A stretch of DNA of 64,000 nucleotides from contig QCXZ01000045.1 in assembly GCA_025024175.1 (NCBI GenBank), positions 2,482,649 to 2,546,648 of the forward strand, in the 5' to 3' direction. Each line of letters opens with the position of its first letter. Position 1 is the stretch's first letter. The notes under the pieces are model-generated. The model was given only the letters and a program-made list of their open reading frames with translations. It had not been told where the DNA came from and did not search any database. This document shows, in pieces, positions 23,096-33,978 of the stretch. The DNA is from Rhyzopertha dominica (Eukaryota; Arthropoda; Insecta; Coleoptera; Bostrichidae). Made by a program: the position numbers and the translations under genes.

Positions 23096-23265
23096 AGATT
23101 TGCCCAAAAGTTTTTAGGGGTTCAAGTAGCAAGTATTTTTCTGAACGCGTTTTTAACACGTGCGCGGGTGGGAATGTTTTAACCGATTTACGAGCATCGC
23201 TGACGGCAGATCATGCTGAGCAGTTAAGCACTCTACCAATGAACAAAATAATTGTCACCGAGTAG
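23093..23265 (+). pseudogene. hAT transposase C-terminal dimerisation domain remnant
   Basis: From 23140 the frame reads SERVFNTCAGGNVLTDLRAS, then ADHAEQL, MNKIIVTE and stop at 23265. SERVF plus the following small-residue and R..L pattern is the signature of the hAT dimerisation domain. Upstream (23093-23137), one base out of frame, ARFAQKFLGVQVAS matches the preceding helix. The rest of the transposase is missing. Confidence 0.8.
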
Positions 23266-24744
23266 AAAAGTAAAAAAGATTGAAATGTCGGAAAAGTTGC
23301 TTGAAAAAAATTATATCCTTTACATTTGCAGTCTCATGTTTAGGAGTGATTCTTTCAGTGCGGTATATAAAAAGTTATATAAACGTATAATTTTTCTTCG
23401 ATTTTAGGTTATGCTAGATTCCCACATGTTCCTTGTCACCCAGTACATTATTGTTATAGATTATTTAATTTTAATAGTATTATTTAGTTCATTTATCTAT
23501 TCCTTACGTTCCTAACGTGCATAAACAGGGTTCGAAAAGGTATAAACACAGTTGTATAAAAAATAGTGGTGAGTTTTAAACAAAAACGCTGGCATAGGTA
23601 AATTCTTATTACTATTATTTTTTAGGAAGTCTACCTAACATGAGAATAATTTACCTATTGACTTGTTTGTGAGGTTTGGCATGATCGATTTTTTACAAGA
23701 AAAACCTCAATACGATAACCTGCTATCTACTATTAAAAAATTATGAAGAGTAAAAAATGCTCTATTAACTCCTTTATTATAAAGAATTTTAAAAGATAAA
23801 TAAAGATTGTAAAATATACAGAATCCCCACTTATTCTAGACGTAACCAAACTTTACTGTTTTCCTTTCATTCCTTTCGATTCCTGCTAAAAAGTTGTGGC
23901 TTCTATTTTACAGAATCGCTAATTAAATTATACCTTACAAACAACTATATATTAGATAAAACCTGCATCAAAAAATAAAAACTGATCTGTCCAAGCATTT
24001 TTGTTTAATACTCGCTAGATTTTTTCAAACTATCTCCATATTTTTTACATCCTGTATATACAGGGTTTTATAAATGATTCATGCTAAATTCTTTGTGCCG
24101 CCTTTTTATAACTGCTGCCAAGCTACAATATGAATGGCGATAGTACTGAAGGTTGCAGATCAATGTCGCCCCACAGCTCCGAAATGTGAGCTTTCTGCAT
24201 CCTTAAAGTTAATTATCCCACGAAACACTACATAATATGTTGAAAATACACATTCCCAGGCGTTTTCTTATATTAAAATATATCAAATAATTCAAAAATC
24301 ACAGATGATTAGTATACGTCACTTTCCTGAGAGGCGGCAAATTGATTTAATCGATAATTTGTATAAGCGTCCTGGATGCATGAGTCGTTTATACAAACCC
24401 TGAAGGTATATACATAATTTTGTTTTTGTTTATTACTGAGTTTAATTACCTGTTGAATGACCTTTGTTTAATGTAGTATTTTCACGGATGTAGTATGTTT
24501 TATTATATGTTTACTTCTATAGCAGGCGGATACTTGACACATTAAATGCATAAAAATACACCACCAGCATAAAATAAATAAAAAGTAGATAATTTTGCTT
24601 GGATCAGGTTTAGATTAGGTTAGTAGTTATAACTGGATTTAACATTTGAATATGGTACGTGCGCCTGAGCATATTCCAAACTATTCCTATTTCAATAATT
24701 CAATCATTGATTTATACACACACCTATATAAAGTGAAGCAATTT

Positions 24745-24900
24745 TGATATCTTTGGTACGTTCGATACTTTCAATATTGCGATATTTTCGATACTTATAC
24801 ACTTCCGATACTTTGATGCTTACGATACTTTGATACTTTCGATACTCTTTATACTTTCGATACTTCGATACTTTTGAGTAGTATCGATACTGCACCGGCA
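24745..24900 (-). repeat. AAGTATCGA minisatellite, inverted copy
   Basis: The same units as 22400-23095 on the opposite strand, shorter and ending in the hAT-like terminus. Confidence 0.85.
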
Positions 24901-24945
24901 TCGAATATCGATACCTGTCTAATGGTATCGCACAGCCCTAGTAAA

Positions 24946-25192
24946 TAGTGGTGGAGACTTATTAACTGAAGAGATTGAGCCCGGCGGGTGGAAATCCTCA
25001 GATGTGGCCGAAGGCTACTTGGCTGATTCAATTGAATATAAGAAGAAAGTTTCCAATCAGATTCTTTTTAGTGGTTCATCAGCGGTTCATTCTGCAACTG
25101 TTGTGGATGTTTCTAAAAGCAGTTCCGAAACAGTGGTTGTAGAAAATCTTGATATGTTAATGAACGTTACCAAAAAATCGGTTTCTTTACAG
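24946..25192 (+). CDS. Possible internal exon of an unknown gene
   Basis: About 82 open codons run from just after the hAT end to a donor CAG|GTATTG at 25192/25193 in phase 0. The translation (EIEPGGWKSSDVAEGYLADS near the start, a Ser/Val-rich middle) is non-repetitive. The acceptor would be one of the AGs at the hAT boundary (CCTAG or AATAG), which would be exonisation at a transposon edge. I do not recognise the family. Confidence 0.3.
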
Positions 25193-25959
25193 GTATTGGC
25201 ATTTAAAATTGTCAAAATTTGACTTTATATCTTTATAAGCAGGTACCTAGTTCTAATTAGTTGGTTGTGAATTGTTCTACTTAATAAATTGTAATAAAAA
25301 TATGTCTAATCTAGTTTGAAAGTGAAAGATAAGTGTCCGCACTCATGCGGAAATTTGACGCTTTCGACACACTTTTTAGTGTCGAGTTGCACAAAAGTAG
25401 AAAAAAAATATGTCATTTGTTTTGGAAAATTATTTCTCATACTTATAACAAATAAGTACCTATATGTTTCTAATTTTAATTTTTAGTTAACTATGCTTCG
25501 AAGGCCACCACTGAATAATTCATTAACAAGTAGAATACGCATTTTGCTATTAATAAAGTTGCAATACCTTGATGGAGAATCGAAGTCATTAAAATTCAAC
25601 TGCACAAACACTACCTGCTACAATATCCAGAAAACGTTACACTTCGCACGATAATTAAGTTGATAGCAATGAAGATATCGCGATACTAACGATGTCTGGA
25701 AACAACCTGCCGTTTGTCGCATATACAAGATCTGCTGACGCACTTTATTGTATATATATTGCGGTTTCAGGCTTTTTCTGGAATCAGACACTCCGCGCCT
25801 AGAGGCAGCAACATAAAAGTATAATAACACAATACGAGGGAAGACAAAAAGTTCGATTCAGCAGTAACGAAATAAAAGGCTATATGTATCTAGTTTTTTG
25901 ATAACTACTAGTAACTATTTAAATATGCTGAATGGATTCAAAGGTGCATTCATTGTGAA
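25193..25959. other. No supported gene
   Basis: A pyrimidine tract ending TTTTTAG near 25487 is followed by a phase-0-compatible open stretch (starting LTMLRRPPLNNSLTSRI) to a stop near 25652. It could be a following exon of the 24946-25192 frame, but support is weak. Confidence 0.25.
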
Positions 25960-26037
25960 ACATCCTGAATCAATTAGGTAGCTTAGAAACAAGCTGACTG
26001 AACGTATGTGTTTTGTCTCACTTGATTTATCAGATAA

Positions 26038-26077
26038 CTCTGACGATCGTTTCGACCACACTGTCATTGTCAAAGAG
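26038..26077 (-). ncRNA. Hammerhead-like PLE tail (pair A, left)
   Basis: Minus order: CTCT, TTGACAA, T, GACA-GTGT-GGTC, GAA, ACGATCGT, C, AGAG. Stem I CTCT/AGAG pairs fully and helix III is an 8-base palindrome. The core differs from CUGANGA at two positions plus one inserted base, so it is probably inactive or atypical. Confidence 0.5.
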
Positions 26078-26101
26078 ATAATTTTGTTTACTTCCCCTTT
26101 T

Positions 26102-26515
26102 TTAGAGGGGTTGTAAAGTACAGTTGTAAAATTCTCTTGCCTGGGTTTTGAAGGTAGATTTTATAATTTCGGCAATATCAGAGGCGTACTGGATTTGGTA
26201 ATTTCTATTTGTGTATTTGCCAAATGTTTTTTCTGATGCTGAGCGTTTTTTGATTTCCAAAAGTTTTAAAAGGTTCGGTTTTTTACCTTTCCTTTCGCAA
26301 TATAAAACTTTAACGTCGCTTTCATCTAAGTAATGGTAATTTTTTATGCAATGGTCAGCAAAACCTGTTGTGCTTTTGTTTGAATTCATACTCGCAACAT
26401 GTTCTTTAACTCTACTTTTAACAGCTCTACCTGATTGTCCTATGTATATCATGTCACATTGCATACATTTTATTTGGAAAATGCCTTTGATATTGTTGAA
26501 ATTATAAAGTCGGCC
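26102..26515 (-). pseudogene. PLE GIY-YIG endonuclease domain
   Basis: Minus frame: GIFQIKCMQCDMIYIGQSGR, then SRVKEHVASM, ADHCIKNYHYLDESDVKVL and LLKLLEIKK. This is the Cys-containing GIY-YIG nuclease at the C-terminus of PLE proteins, which nicks target DNA. Upstream codons to 26593 belong to the inverted junction. The RT is missing because of 5' truncation. The frame is open to the stop at 26102. Confidence 0.85.
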
Positions 26516-26620
26516 TTCAAAACACAAGCGAGAGAATTTTACAACTGTACTTAGAATGCCTGCAAAAAAGGGGACGTAAACAAAATTCTGCACATCTGAG
26601 TTTAGTATAACGCTGTTATC

Positions 26621-26662
26621 TGTTTGACAATGACCGTGTGGTCGAAGCGATCGTCAGACTTA
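26621..26662 (+). ncRNA. Hammerhead-like PLE tail (pair A, right)
   Basis: Plus order: TTGACAA, T, GACC-GTGT-GGTC (perfect stem II), GAA, GCGATCGT, C, AGAC. Stem I is degraded. It is the inverted sister of 26038-26077. Confidence 0.45.
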
Positions 26663-26740
26663 TCTGATAACTCAAGTGAGACAAAGCACATTCGTTCAAT
26701 CAGCTTGTTTCCAAGCTTCCTAATTTAACTACTTAAATGT

Positions 26741-27723
26741 CAAGTATACTTCACATAATCGTACATTCATACTAAAGTAACGATATACCATATTAAAATT
26801 TCTCTATTTTGTTCATATTACGCCTGAATCCTCATTGTATTTCGTATCAGTTTTTTGGGCAGGCTTCTGGATGTTTGAAGAGGTAGGTTCTTGAGTGGAT
26901 GTGGAAGGGATGCCTTTCAGTTTCTATGTGTTCCATACTCTGTTCAGAGGTTAGTACTGTTTTAATTTTAGAGTTCAATATTGGATATGAAGCCCATACA
27001 GACAATTCATGTTACGCTATTGACGTTTTTCAAACTACTTATGTGAGTTTCTTAGCTGTGTTCTCGTATTATGTATATCAGCTGTATCGTCGCAGCAAGT
27101 TACACGTTGTTTGTTATGAAACTATTATACTACAGCCTTGTGGCATTAAATAATATTTTATTGCATGCTAGGGCAAAGATCTGGTAAAAATTAGATTTTT
27201 GCACTAGAACGTTGAAACATATAGTTGAGTGGACTTCAGCATAGGTACATGCTTGTTTCCAAGCTACCTAATTGATTTATCACTTATATTTTTAAGTTTA
27301 ACTAAGATTAACTAAACCAGTATTTTAGATCATTACAGTCTTAGATATTGTTTCACGACCAGGTTGTTTCCTCATTCTGATTTTTGATATGTGTATGTAG
27401 CTTTCTATTCACTCTTAACTTAAATTTCTTAAGCTTCTAGTGTGAAAAGTTGAAACTAAACTAAAAGCGCATCGGTTAATTCATTTGCGAGCTTTATATC
27501 ATGAGTGTATATAAAAAAACATTAAGTCACCTTGCAGAAAATCAACGAAGATTGTTCATGGAATAAAAACTTCATTAACCACTTAGGTACATAATCCAAT
27601 AAAGGCACAATTTTACTTATGTTGAATTATTCACTAACACACGTTCCTGTTTGCCCCCCCCCCTAGAGCAAAAGCTGGGTATGCCCATGGTTTGTACCAT
27701 ATTCCATACTCTTTATTCCTGTC
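26741..27723. other. No supported gene
   Basis: Contains a PLE tail scrap (27240-27290) and a C-run near 27651. The open frame at 26899-27153 (plus) shows no family resemblance. Confidence 0.35.
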
Positions 27724-27758
27724 CCGATGATGTCCCTTACAAGTGCGGGCGAAACGTC
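27724..27758 (+). ncRNA. Hammerhead-like PLE tail, solo
   Basis: Plus order: CCGATGA, T, GTCC...GGGC stem with one G/U pair, GAA, ACGT, C. Six of seven core positions agree with CUGANGA. No stem I pairing is evident and no PLE body is next to it. Confidence 0.4.
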
Positions 27759-29457
27759 TACCTTATTAAAAATCATACGCGGTCTATTTTAATGTTATAC
27801 ATTGGATGAAAGCGCACAAATAATCTACAGGGCCTCTGGAACGAAACCCATACAAAAAATTAAGTGATTTATAAGATATAAGTATTTTCAAAGATGGCGG
27901 ACTTATACATTTATTGGTACCGGAAGTGGACACCTACTTTGTTATTTTATGGGATACGATGATTTGTGTATGTGAATTTTCATTAATAATGAACGGTAGA
28001 ATGACATACACCTCCAGGTTGAGTGTTCTACATTTCTGTCAAAATAAGTAAACATTAGCTTTTGGGGTATTGACTTACTGCTCTTCTTGGCATGAAATTA
28101 ACTCATGGTTGAGTTTCTGTCGTTTCTCTTGCTAAAATAGCACATGTTGTTTTGAATATACTTCCACTTTTCGTACTTGTTGACTCTTTGTTATGAGGTC
28201 ATGGTGTTCAAGGAAATAATTGGCCTTTAATTTGCATCTCATTTAATCTGAATTACTATGTGTTACTATGTTGAGTGCATTAATGTACACAACCGGTTTT
28301 TGCTATTGTAAGGATTGCATTAAATAATGCTTTAATCTTAGGTATACCTAGTCATCCTAATTAACTTCGGGCATTTTTTCTAAAGAGCTTGGGTCATTAA
28401 CACTCATTAACACAAAAACATTGTTAATTAGGTCTTGACAGATAAAGTTCAGTGGCTAGAATAGATAAAGCATTCTCAGACAGTGTCATTGTTACGTAGA
28501 CCGTTTATTAATTTTGGTGTAGTCAGGATGCAATTTATATCTTAAGAAATTAAGCAAAACTTTCTCATGAAGTCATTAGTAAGCACATATTGAAATAAAG
28601 AGAGAAATAGGCTGTTAGGTATTTGTATCAAAATAAATCTTATCCCTTTAATTTAACACGTTTTCTTGGGGTACTGCATTGTTATTCAAGGCTGTATAAT
28701 ACAGCAGTGAAAAAGTATAATAAAAATATGTAAACATTTAGTAAATATTAGCCTGCATATACAAGAAATCTCAAGGGGTTCAACATAGTTGCCGTTCTAT
28801 CTAACCGTGATTATCGAAAATAATTGTACGAATTGTTTCACGAATGATAATGAACGTCAAGATTGTATATGCAACCCAAGATACATTTGCATAGGTAACA
28901 CGCAAACATGTGTGTAATTTGTAAATTTTGACACAAGCTTTAATTATTTGCTTTAGTTAAAGTGAAATTGTAAAAAAAACATTATTTTTAAAGCATGCTA
29001 GCAATACAATTAAAGTAACAAATGCCCAAAGCATGTATTAACATTTCCGAAGTGACGAATCTAAATGCATTACGTCGGTGTCTTATTTTCTAAATGTTCT
29101 ACGCTATCAATTGGTGCTTGATAAACTTGTTTTTTTTTACCATTACCATTAATCAAGAGGATTAAGGTCCAGGCTCGGTGGTCAACGATTAGGTAAAATC
29201 ATATCAGGATGATTTCGCACTCTTCTAATGTATTTTGTTAGAACCACAGATCCTGTTTCACTTGTAAATTTATAATTTCAAGAAGCACTGGTATTTTTTT
29301 TTTAGAAATTGAAATAACTATTTCTGTTTAAATTATCGCGATTTGCGAAAAAACAAGGTCCAATGAGTTTATACCCAAACATTGCGCACCATTTCTAGAT
29401 TATCAAATGCCACAATAAAATATATTTGTCTTGGTTGCCAACCCAGACTACCTGACT
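27759..29457. other. No recognisable gene
   Basis: AT-rich sequence with no assigned feature. Confidence 0.35.
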
Positions 29458-29634
29458 CATGAGTTTCGCTGTGTTTTCAGCTTATCAGGCGGAGATACTG
29501 ACTTGGCAAACAAACAGAAAAACGAAATCGTACAAGCCATAAAGTTAATGATAAAAACACATAGTGCTTTCGATTCTTACGTTTGTGGAGTAGATGGTTT
29601 GAAGTCCCTGCAACGAGGATTTTCTAACGCATAG
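29458..29634 (+). CDS. Possible 3'-terminal exon of an unknown gene
   Basis: A good acceptor (GCTGTGTTTTCAG, ending 29457) is followed by 58 open codons to TAG. The peptide (LSGGDTDLANKQKNEIVQAI near the start) looks like real protein: amphipathic, two Cys-free helices and a Gly-Val-Asp turn. I do not recognise it and found no upstream partner in the matching phase. Confidence 0.3.
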   Translation, partial: HEFRCVFSLSGGDTDLANKQKNEIVQAIKLMIKTHSAFDSYVCGVDGLKSLQRGFSNA

Positions 29635-30384
29635 TAAGACATATTACTTAAGTTTGTTAACTCGACCGTTATTAGAAAAAGTTGCTTTATCTGAGTAACA
29701 AATATTATAGTAAAATCTTGCATTTAGGTTTTGTTTTTCTCGAAAATAATTTAAAAACCTAGTCTTGTAGGATTGTTGTGTGTGTGTGTTATGGATGGAA
29801 TTTATTGCCTTTAATCAGTCACCGAAGAGAGACTATTACAGGTTGCTCTTGAGACTAACCTTTGACTGATATGAGGATTTTTATCGATCATTTCCAAACC
29901 TCTAACTTCATTGTTAGAGCTTGTTGCTGTTCTTTCTCGTTACTTTTTCAGTAGTGGTCAGTTTGTTTTTATTGCATTCACCAACAATTAAAATATTATT
30001 GTTACGAATACGGCGTTCGAAAACTGAATTTCTGACTAACTCCTTTTATTCAAAACACTTGTATCAAATACACTAAGTCTATACACAGCTAGTTCAAAAC
30101 ACTACTGTTTTAACACCACTAATTTATTAAACCGCTTTACTGCACACAATTAGCACTAAAAACACTAGTTCACTAGGCATTTCGTTCGCTCGATAATCGC
30201 TATTCGAATTCATCACTCCAAAACTCCCGCGTTTCACTCTGTCGGGTTATTTATACTTCCCATCGAACATTCCAGAAGCAACACCTTTCAGGCGCTTCAC
30301 GAAGGTTCGATTGATAGCACTTTCTGGAGTCTCGACATTCCTGCCATCTGTGACATGTTGTTTTCCGGGCTGGTTCCCACGTTA

Positions 30385-30436
30385 TTAGACCTTGACGTTT
30401 CAACACTCATGTCGGTGTCTTCCTCAGAAGTAGCTC
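30385..30436 (-). ncRNA. Hammerhead-like PLE tail (pair B, left)
   Basis: Minus order: ACTT, CTGAGGA (an exact CUGANGA), A, GACAC-CGACATGA-GTGTT (5-bp stem II with a G/U base pair at its foot), GAA, ACGT, C, AAGG. Stem I has three pairs. The single extra A before stem II is shared with the other PLE tails here. Confidence 0.55.
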
Positions 30437-30451
30437 TGAAACTGAAGTGTC

Positions 30452-31500
30452 CTAGTCCGCTCGGGCATTTATACTCGTCCGGGTCACTGACGCGTGGGCG
30501 TTGTTACGCATGACCGGTTTCCAGATTCCAGGTAGTTCAATGCCCCGGTCTCGGTTGTAATTGTGCGGGTTCTTCTGGATTTCGATGGCCTCCTTGTACA
30601 GTCTCGGCCAGAATCTCGCTTCCCTCGACAGCATTTGTGCTTCCTCGAATTTGATGATGTGGTCAGTCTCCATTCGATGTTCTGCTACAGCCGACCTACC
30701 ACCTTGCCGGTCTCTGGTGTCCCTCATGTGCTCCTTGATTCTCGTGCTGATGTGCCTTCCGGTTTGGCCGATGTAAACCTTCCCACAGCTGCATGGGATG
30801 TTGTACACACCTTGTGTTTGTAGCTCCTCAGTCGTCGAACGATATTTCGGAAAGGCGTTAGCTATCTTTCTCGGGGCGGTGAAGGTGGTGTTTATATGAT
30901 GTCTTCTCAGCATCCGTCCGATCTTATCTGTACATCCATTGACGTAGGGCAGGTATGCTGCAGCGATGTTCTCATCTGATTCCTTCCTCAGTGGTTGCTT
31001 GTTGATAGCCTTCTCAATCTGTGCCTTAGGATATCCGTTCTTCTGTAGTGCTCTGCGTAGATGTTCTAATTCCTCTTCTAGGTGGTCTGGTTCGCTGACT
31101 AGCTTTGCCCGCTGTATCAGCGTGTTGATGACTCCTTGTTTTTGTGCGGGGTGGTGGTGTGAATCTGCATGCAGGTAGCGATCCATGTGGGTTGGCTTCC
31201 TATAGACCCGATGTCCTAGCGTGCCGTCTTGTTTCCTTGTCACCATCACATCCAGGAAGGGTAGGACGCCATTGGTCTCCATCTCCATCGTGAATTGTAT
31301 GCCGCTATGGATACTATTTAGATGGTCCAGGAACTCCTTTATGTTCTGTTCTCCATGCGGCCAGACGGTAAAAGTGTCGTCCACGTATCTAAACCAACAC
31401 TTAGGTTTAAGCCGTGCCGATGCCAATGCAGTTGTCTCGAAGGCTTCTAAGTAAATGTTAGCTATCAGCGGAGAAAGCGGTGACCCCATCGGAGCACGGA
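30452..31500 (-). CDS. PLE protein fragment: RT motifs B-E plus GIY-YIG endonuclease
   Basis: An intact frame, 5'-truncated. It contains APMGSPLSPLIANIYLEAFE (RT motif B), CWFRYVDDTF (motif C with the catalytic Asp pair), LPFLDVMV and RVYRKPTHMDRYLHADSHH (PLE thumb region), then GVYNIPCSCGKVYIGQTGRH with RIKEHMRD (GIY-YIG nuclease), ending in the EAIEIQKNPHNYNRDRGIEL block typical of PLE C-termini. The product would prime and copy its RNA at nicked DNA, but the N-terminal RT part (fingers, motif A) is missing. Codons upstream of about 31500 belong to the inverted copy. No stops, which again suggests a recent insertion. Confidence 0.9.
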
Positions 31501-31504
31501 ACCA

Positions 31505-32029
31505 GAGAAAAACATCGCTGCAGCATACCTGCCCTACGTCAATGGATGTACAGATAAGATCGGACGGATGCTGAGAAGACATCATATAAACACCATCTTC
31601 ACCGCCCCGAGAAAGATAGCTAACGCCTTTCCGAAATATCGTTCGACGACTGAGGAGCTACAAACACAAGGTGTGTACAGCATCCCATGCAGCTGTGGGA
31701 AGGTTTACATCGGCCAAACCGGAAGGCACATCAGCACGAGAATCAAGGAGCACATGAGGGACACCAGAGACCGGCAAGGTGATAGGTCGGCTGTAGCAGA
31801 ACATCGAATGGAGACTGACCACATCATCAAATTCGAGGAAGCACAAATGCTGTCGAGGGAAGCGAGATTCTGGCCGAGACTGTACAAGGAGGCCATCGAA
31901 ATCCAGAAGAACCCGCACAATTACAACCGAGACCGGGGCATTGAACTACCTGGAATCTGGAAACCGGTCATGCGTAACAACACCCACGCGTCAGTGACCC
32001 GGACGAGTATAAATGCCCGAGCGGACTAG
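31505..32029 (+). CDS. PLE protein fragment: GIY-YIG endonuclease (inverted copy)
   Basis: The same protein as 30452-31500 but truncated further, beginning at the ENIAAAYLPYVNGCTDKIGR segment. It keeps the full nuclease (GVYSIPCSCGKVYIGQTGRH, RIKEHMRD) and the C-terminal block to the TAG. It differs from its sister by a handful of substitutions (for example GVYS/GVYN). It has no promoter of its own that I can see, so it is probably not expressed as protein. Confidence 0.85.
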   Translation, partial: EKNIAAAYLPYVNGCTDKIGRMLRRHHINTIFTAPRKIANAFPKYRSTTEELQTQGVYSIPCSCGKVYIGQTGRHISTRIKEHMRDTRDRQGDRSAVAEHRMETDHIIKFEEAQMLSREARFWPRLYKEAIEIQKNPHNYNRDRGIELPGIWKPVMRNNTHASVTRTSINARAD

Positions 32030-32047
32030 GACACTTCAGTTTCAGAG

Positions 32048-32096
32048 CTACTTCTGAGGAAGACACCGACATGAGTGTCGTAACGTCAAGGTCTAA
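32048..32096 (+). ncRNA. Hammerhead-like PLE tail (pair B, right)
   Basis: As 30385-30436 on the plus strand, but GAA has become GTA, which would abolish a catalytic adenine. Confidence 0.45.
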
Positions 32097-32349
32097 TAAC
32101 CAACGTGGGAACCAGCCCGGAAAACAACATGTCATCGACAACAACCACGGAAGCCTTCAAACCAAAATTCCTGCCATCTCTCTGTACCTAGGATCACTAC
32201 TTGCAGTGTCCTACTACACCGCATATACACACACCTGCGACTCATGTACACAGACGGCGCTGATCCGCAACACTACCCCCTCCTTAGAACTGATCGTCCC
32301 GTTCATCGGCATCTCCTTGGTACTCGCTTAACGATTCCAATGTACTATA

Positions 32350-33060
32350 TCCATCTTTGACCCTGGGTATACTAAGTCGTTAATCCTTTTCACAACTTTG
32401 TAGGGTCCTTCACTGGATGGCGACAACGTAAGCGAAAGGCCTTTCCACGAGATCACCTTCCTTAAACTGTCTGCGAGCGGCTGCTCTTTCAAAACGAGCT
32501 TTCACACGATCACTGATGGTAATCTGTCGTAATGACGCTCATCCAATATTGTACTCTTTCGTCCTTTCCCTAAAACGTGTCAATTTACCCTTCGTGGCTG
32601 CGCAGTTTGCACACTTGTAGCACCATCTCTCTACATCTTCGCGACAAGCCACCCAGTAGAAATGTTCTTGTACTTTTGCCAACGTCCTGTTCTATGTACC
32701 TCTTCCAATACCCGTAGTACATACTCCTTAGGCATTACCAACAACATGGTAACATGCCTCCCACAGGTGTTCTCCCAAGCTCTCTTCAGTAGGTCGTTCT
32801 TCACTCTTAAAGATTCCCACTGGGTCCACATCATTTTTAAGGTCGGACTTTCCGGGGACACTTCCTCCCATTCAGGTCGTGATTTGTACTCTTCTTTCCA
32901 CCTAAGTATAGGACCAATATCACTATCTCCTAGCTGGGCCTTCCGGAAGCTTTCGACAGTCCATTCCTCGCTCTTCTTGGTGATGACACCCCTTAAACTG
33001 ACCGCGCCCTTGCGCTGTTCCGTCTGTTTGAAGTCTCCACATGGACTTCTGGTTACAGCA
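32350..33060 (-). pseudogene. Gypsy pol fragment: integrase zinc-binding region and C-terminus
   Basis: Minus frames read KAQLGDSDIGPILRWKEEY and WTQWESLRVKNDLLKRAWE (region before the HHCC zinc domain), ELVLRVLEEVHRTGRWQ-like and GWLVAKM (zinc domain), then after a gap GPYKVVKRINDLVY and SKMDIVHW...EMPMNGTISSKEG (end of integrase). The catalytic core is missing and frames are broken. Confidence 0.7.
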
Positions 33061-33279
33061 TTCTATTGTTATGATGACTTCCTGGACGATGCTTACTTTG
33101 AGATCACTCCGTTGTCCTTGATGTCTTGAAGCAGCTTAAAGCACCATTCTGCAGTCTTCTTCATGTGGTCTGTTTTCCCGGTAGAAGGTTTGACGACCGC
33201 CAGCTTTAAATGTGTCTATCAGTTCCTTCACATTACTCACAAGCTGCTTCATCGGATCATTCTCTTCGACCTGCGTGCG

Positions 33280-33868
33280 TTAGTACTTGTAGGCTGTCTC
33301 GATTTCCAAAGCCTTTCCTAGAGCTTCCCTTGTTGTTGAATAGGTGGCCAGCAGCGGAGCGTTCCTCACACCATCAATGAAATATTGCGTTGCCATAACC
33401 TCCAGGAGTTCAGGCGGAGCTGTTGGATATGCCCTGATCATTAATCTTCTTATGTTTATTGCAAAATATTGTAGATTTTCGTCGATGTTCTGCTTCCGAG
33501 TCCTCAGCTGCACGCGAAACATCTGCTGCAAGTGTTGTGGAAATCCTCCCTGTCGGCCACAGGTAACGTGCGAAGCAAATCCAGTGCAGATCCACGCAAG
33601 GCAATTACCTGATCTCCTGATCATTCCAACTGTTTGCCTTACCAGCTGCCTCGAACTGTATTTTATAAGTCTCAAACGACAACTGTCCATCGTACGGCGG
33701 TGGTTTAACTTTGCCCTTCCCAGTTTCATGAGTTGTCGCTTTCATTCCAATTCTTCTTGTCTTATTTTCATCTCCTGCATGAGCTGCATTAGTTGTTGCA
33801 ATTGCGCGTCCATGTTGGTGGATTGGCTTCTCGTCACTGACACACACCTCCACTCCTAGTTGACTCAC
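33280..33868 (-). pseudogene. Gypsy gag remnant
   Basis: Two overlapping minus frames form one gag. The first (from 33868) ends KPPPYDGQLSFETYKIQFEA and ANSWNDQE, the usual capsid N-terminal motif of insect gypsy gags. The second (to 33280) carries FRVQLRTRKQNIDENLQYFA, RRLMIRAYPTAPPELLEVMA and the YFIDGVRNAP block. A frameshift near 33605-33620 separates them. The zinc knuckle end is absent. Confidence 0.8.
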
Positions 33869-33978
33869 TTGGCCTTACCCCTCTGAGTGTTAGTAGTGTC
33901 AGAACTTCCTAGGCCTTCCGGTTCTTCTAAAGAACTTTCTAAAAGCCTTTCAAATACTGTCCGTCCGGGTCACAAAAG

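Larger units (their letters stand above)
22400..24942. mobile_element. hAT-derived element bounded by inverted satellite
   Basis: Plus-oriented AAGTATCGA-type satellite (22400-23095) and minus-oriented satellite (24745-24900) flank a segment carrying a hAT C-terminal domain (23093-23265). The right end reads inward CTAGGGCTGTGCGATACC, a hAT-style terminus. The matching left terminus is not visible, so the element is incomplete. The satellite units resemble the sub-terminal 'tatcgatac' motifs, so the array probably arose by expansion of the element's own end. Confidence 0.55.
25960..26740. mobile_element. Penelope-like element, head-to-head inverted pair A
   Basis: The minus copy (26516 to about 25960) carries a GIY-YIG domain and tail. 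A shorter plus copy (26517 to about 26740) repeats only the last ~220 bp. The two share 'gagagaattttacaactgta' and the tail 'cagcttgtttcYaagct' in inverted orientation. Head-to-head 5'-truncated pairs are a known outcome of Penelope-like insertion. A related tail fragment is at about 27240-27290. I could not define a target duplication here. Confidence 0.75.
30350..32166. mobile_element. Penelope-like element, head-to-head inverted pair B, with 13-bp target duplication
   Basis: The minus copy (about 31500-30350) and shorter plus copy (about 31505-32166) meet head to head near 31502. The pair is flanked by the direct repeat ATTCCTGCCATCT (30337-30349 and 32167-32179), present once in the other LTR, so both copies arrived as one insertion. 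The copies differ by few bases, so the insertion is young compared with the LTR element. Confidence 0.85.
30000..32272 (-). repeat. 3' LTR of the gypsy element, interrupted by PLE pair B
   Basis: The LTR pieces are 30000-30349 and 32180-32272. In element orientation it starts TGTTGCGG and ends CGTAACA, a proper TG...CA pair. It aligns with 33979-34358 through 'actccttttattcaaaacac' and 'tggagtctcgacattcctgc'. Confidence 0.8.

Noticed and set aside
30561..31454. Several plus-strand frames opposite PLE pair B
   Set aside because: Antisense shadows of the RT/GIY-YIG frame; the same shadows recur in mirror image at 31658-31920.
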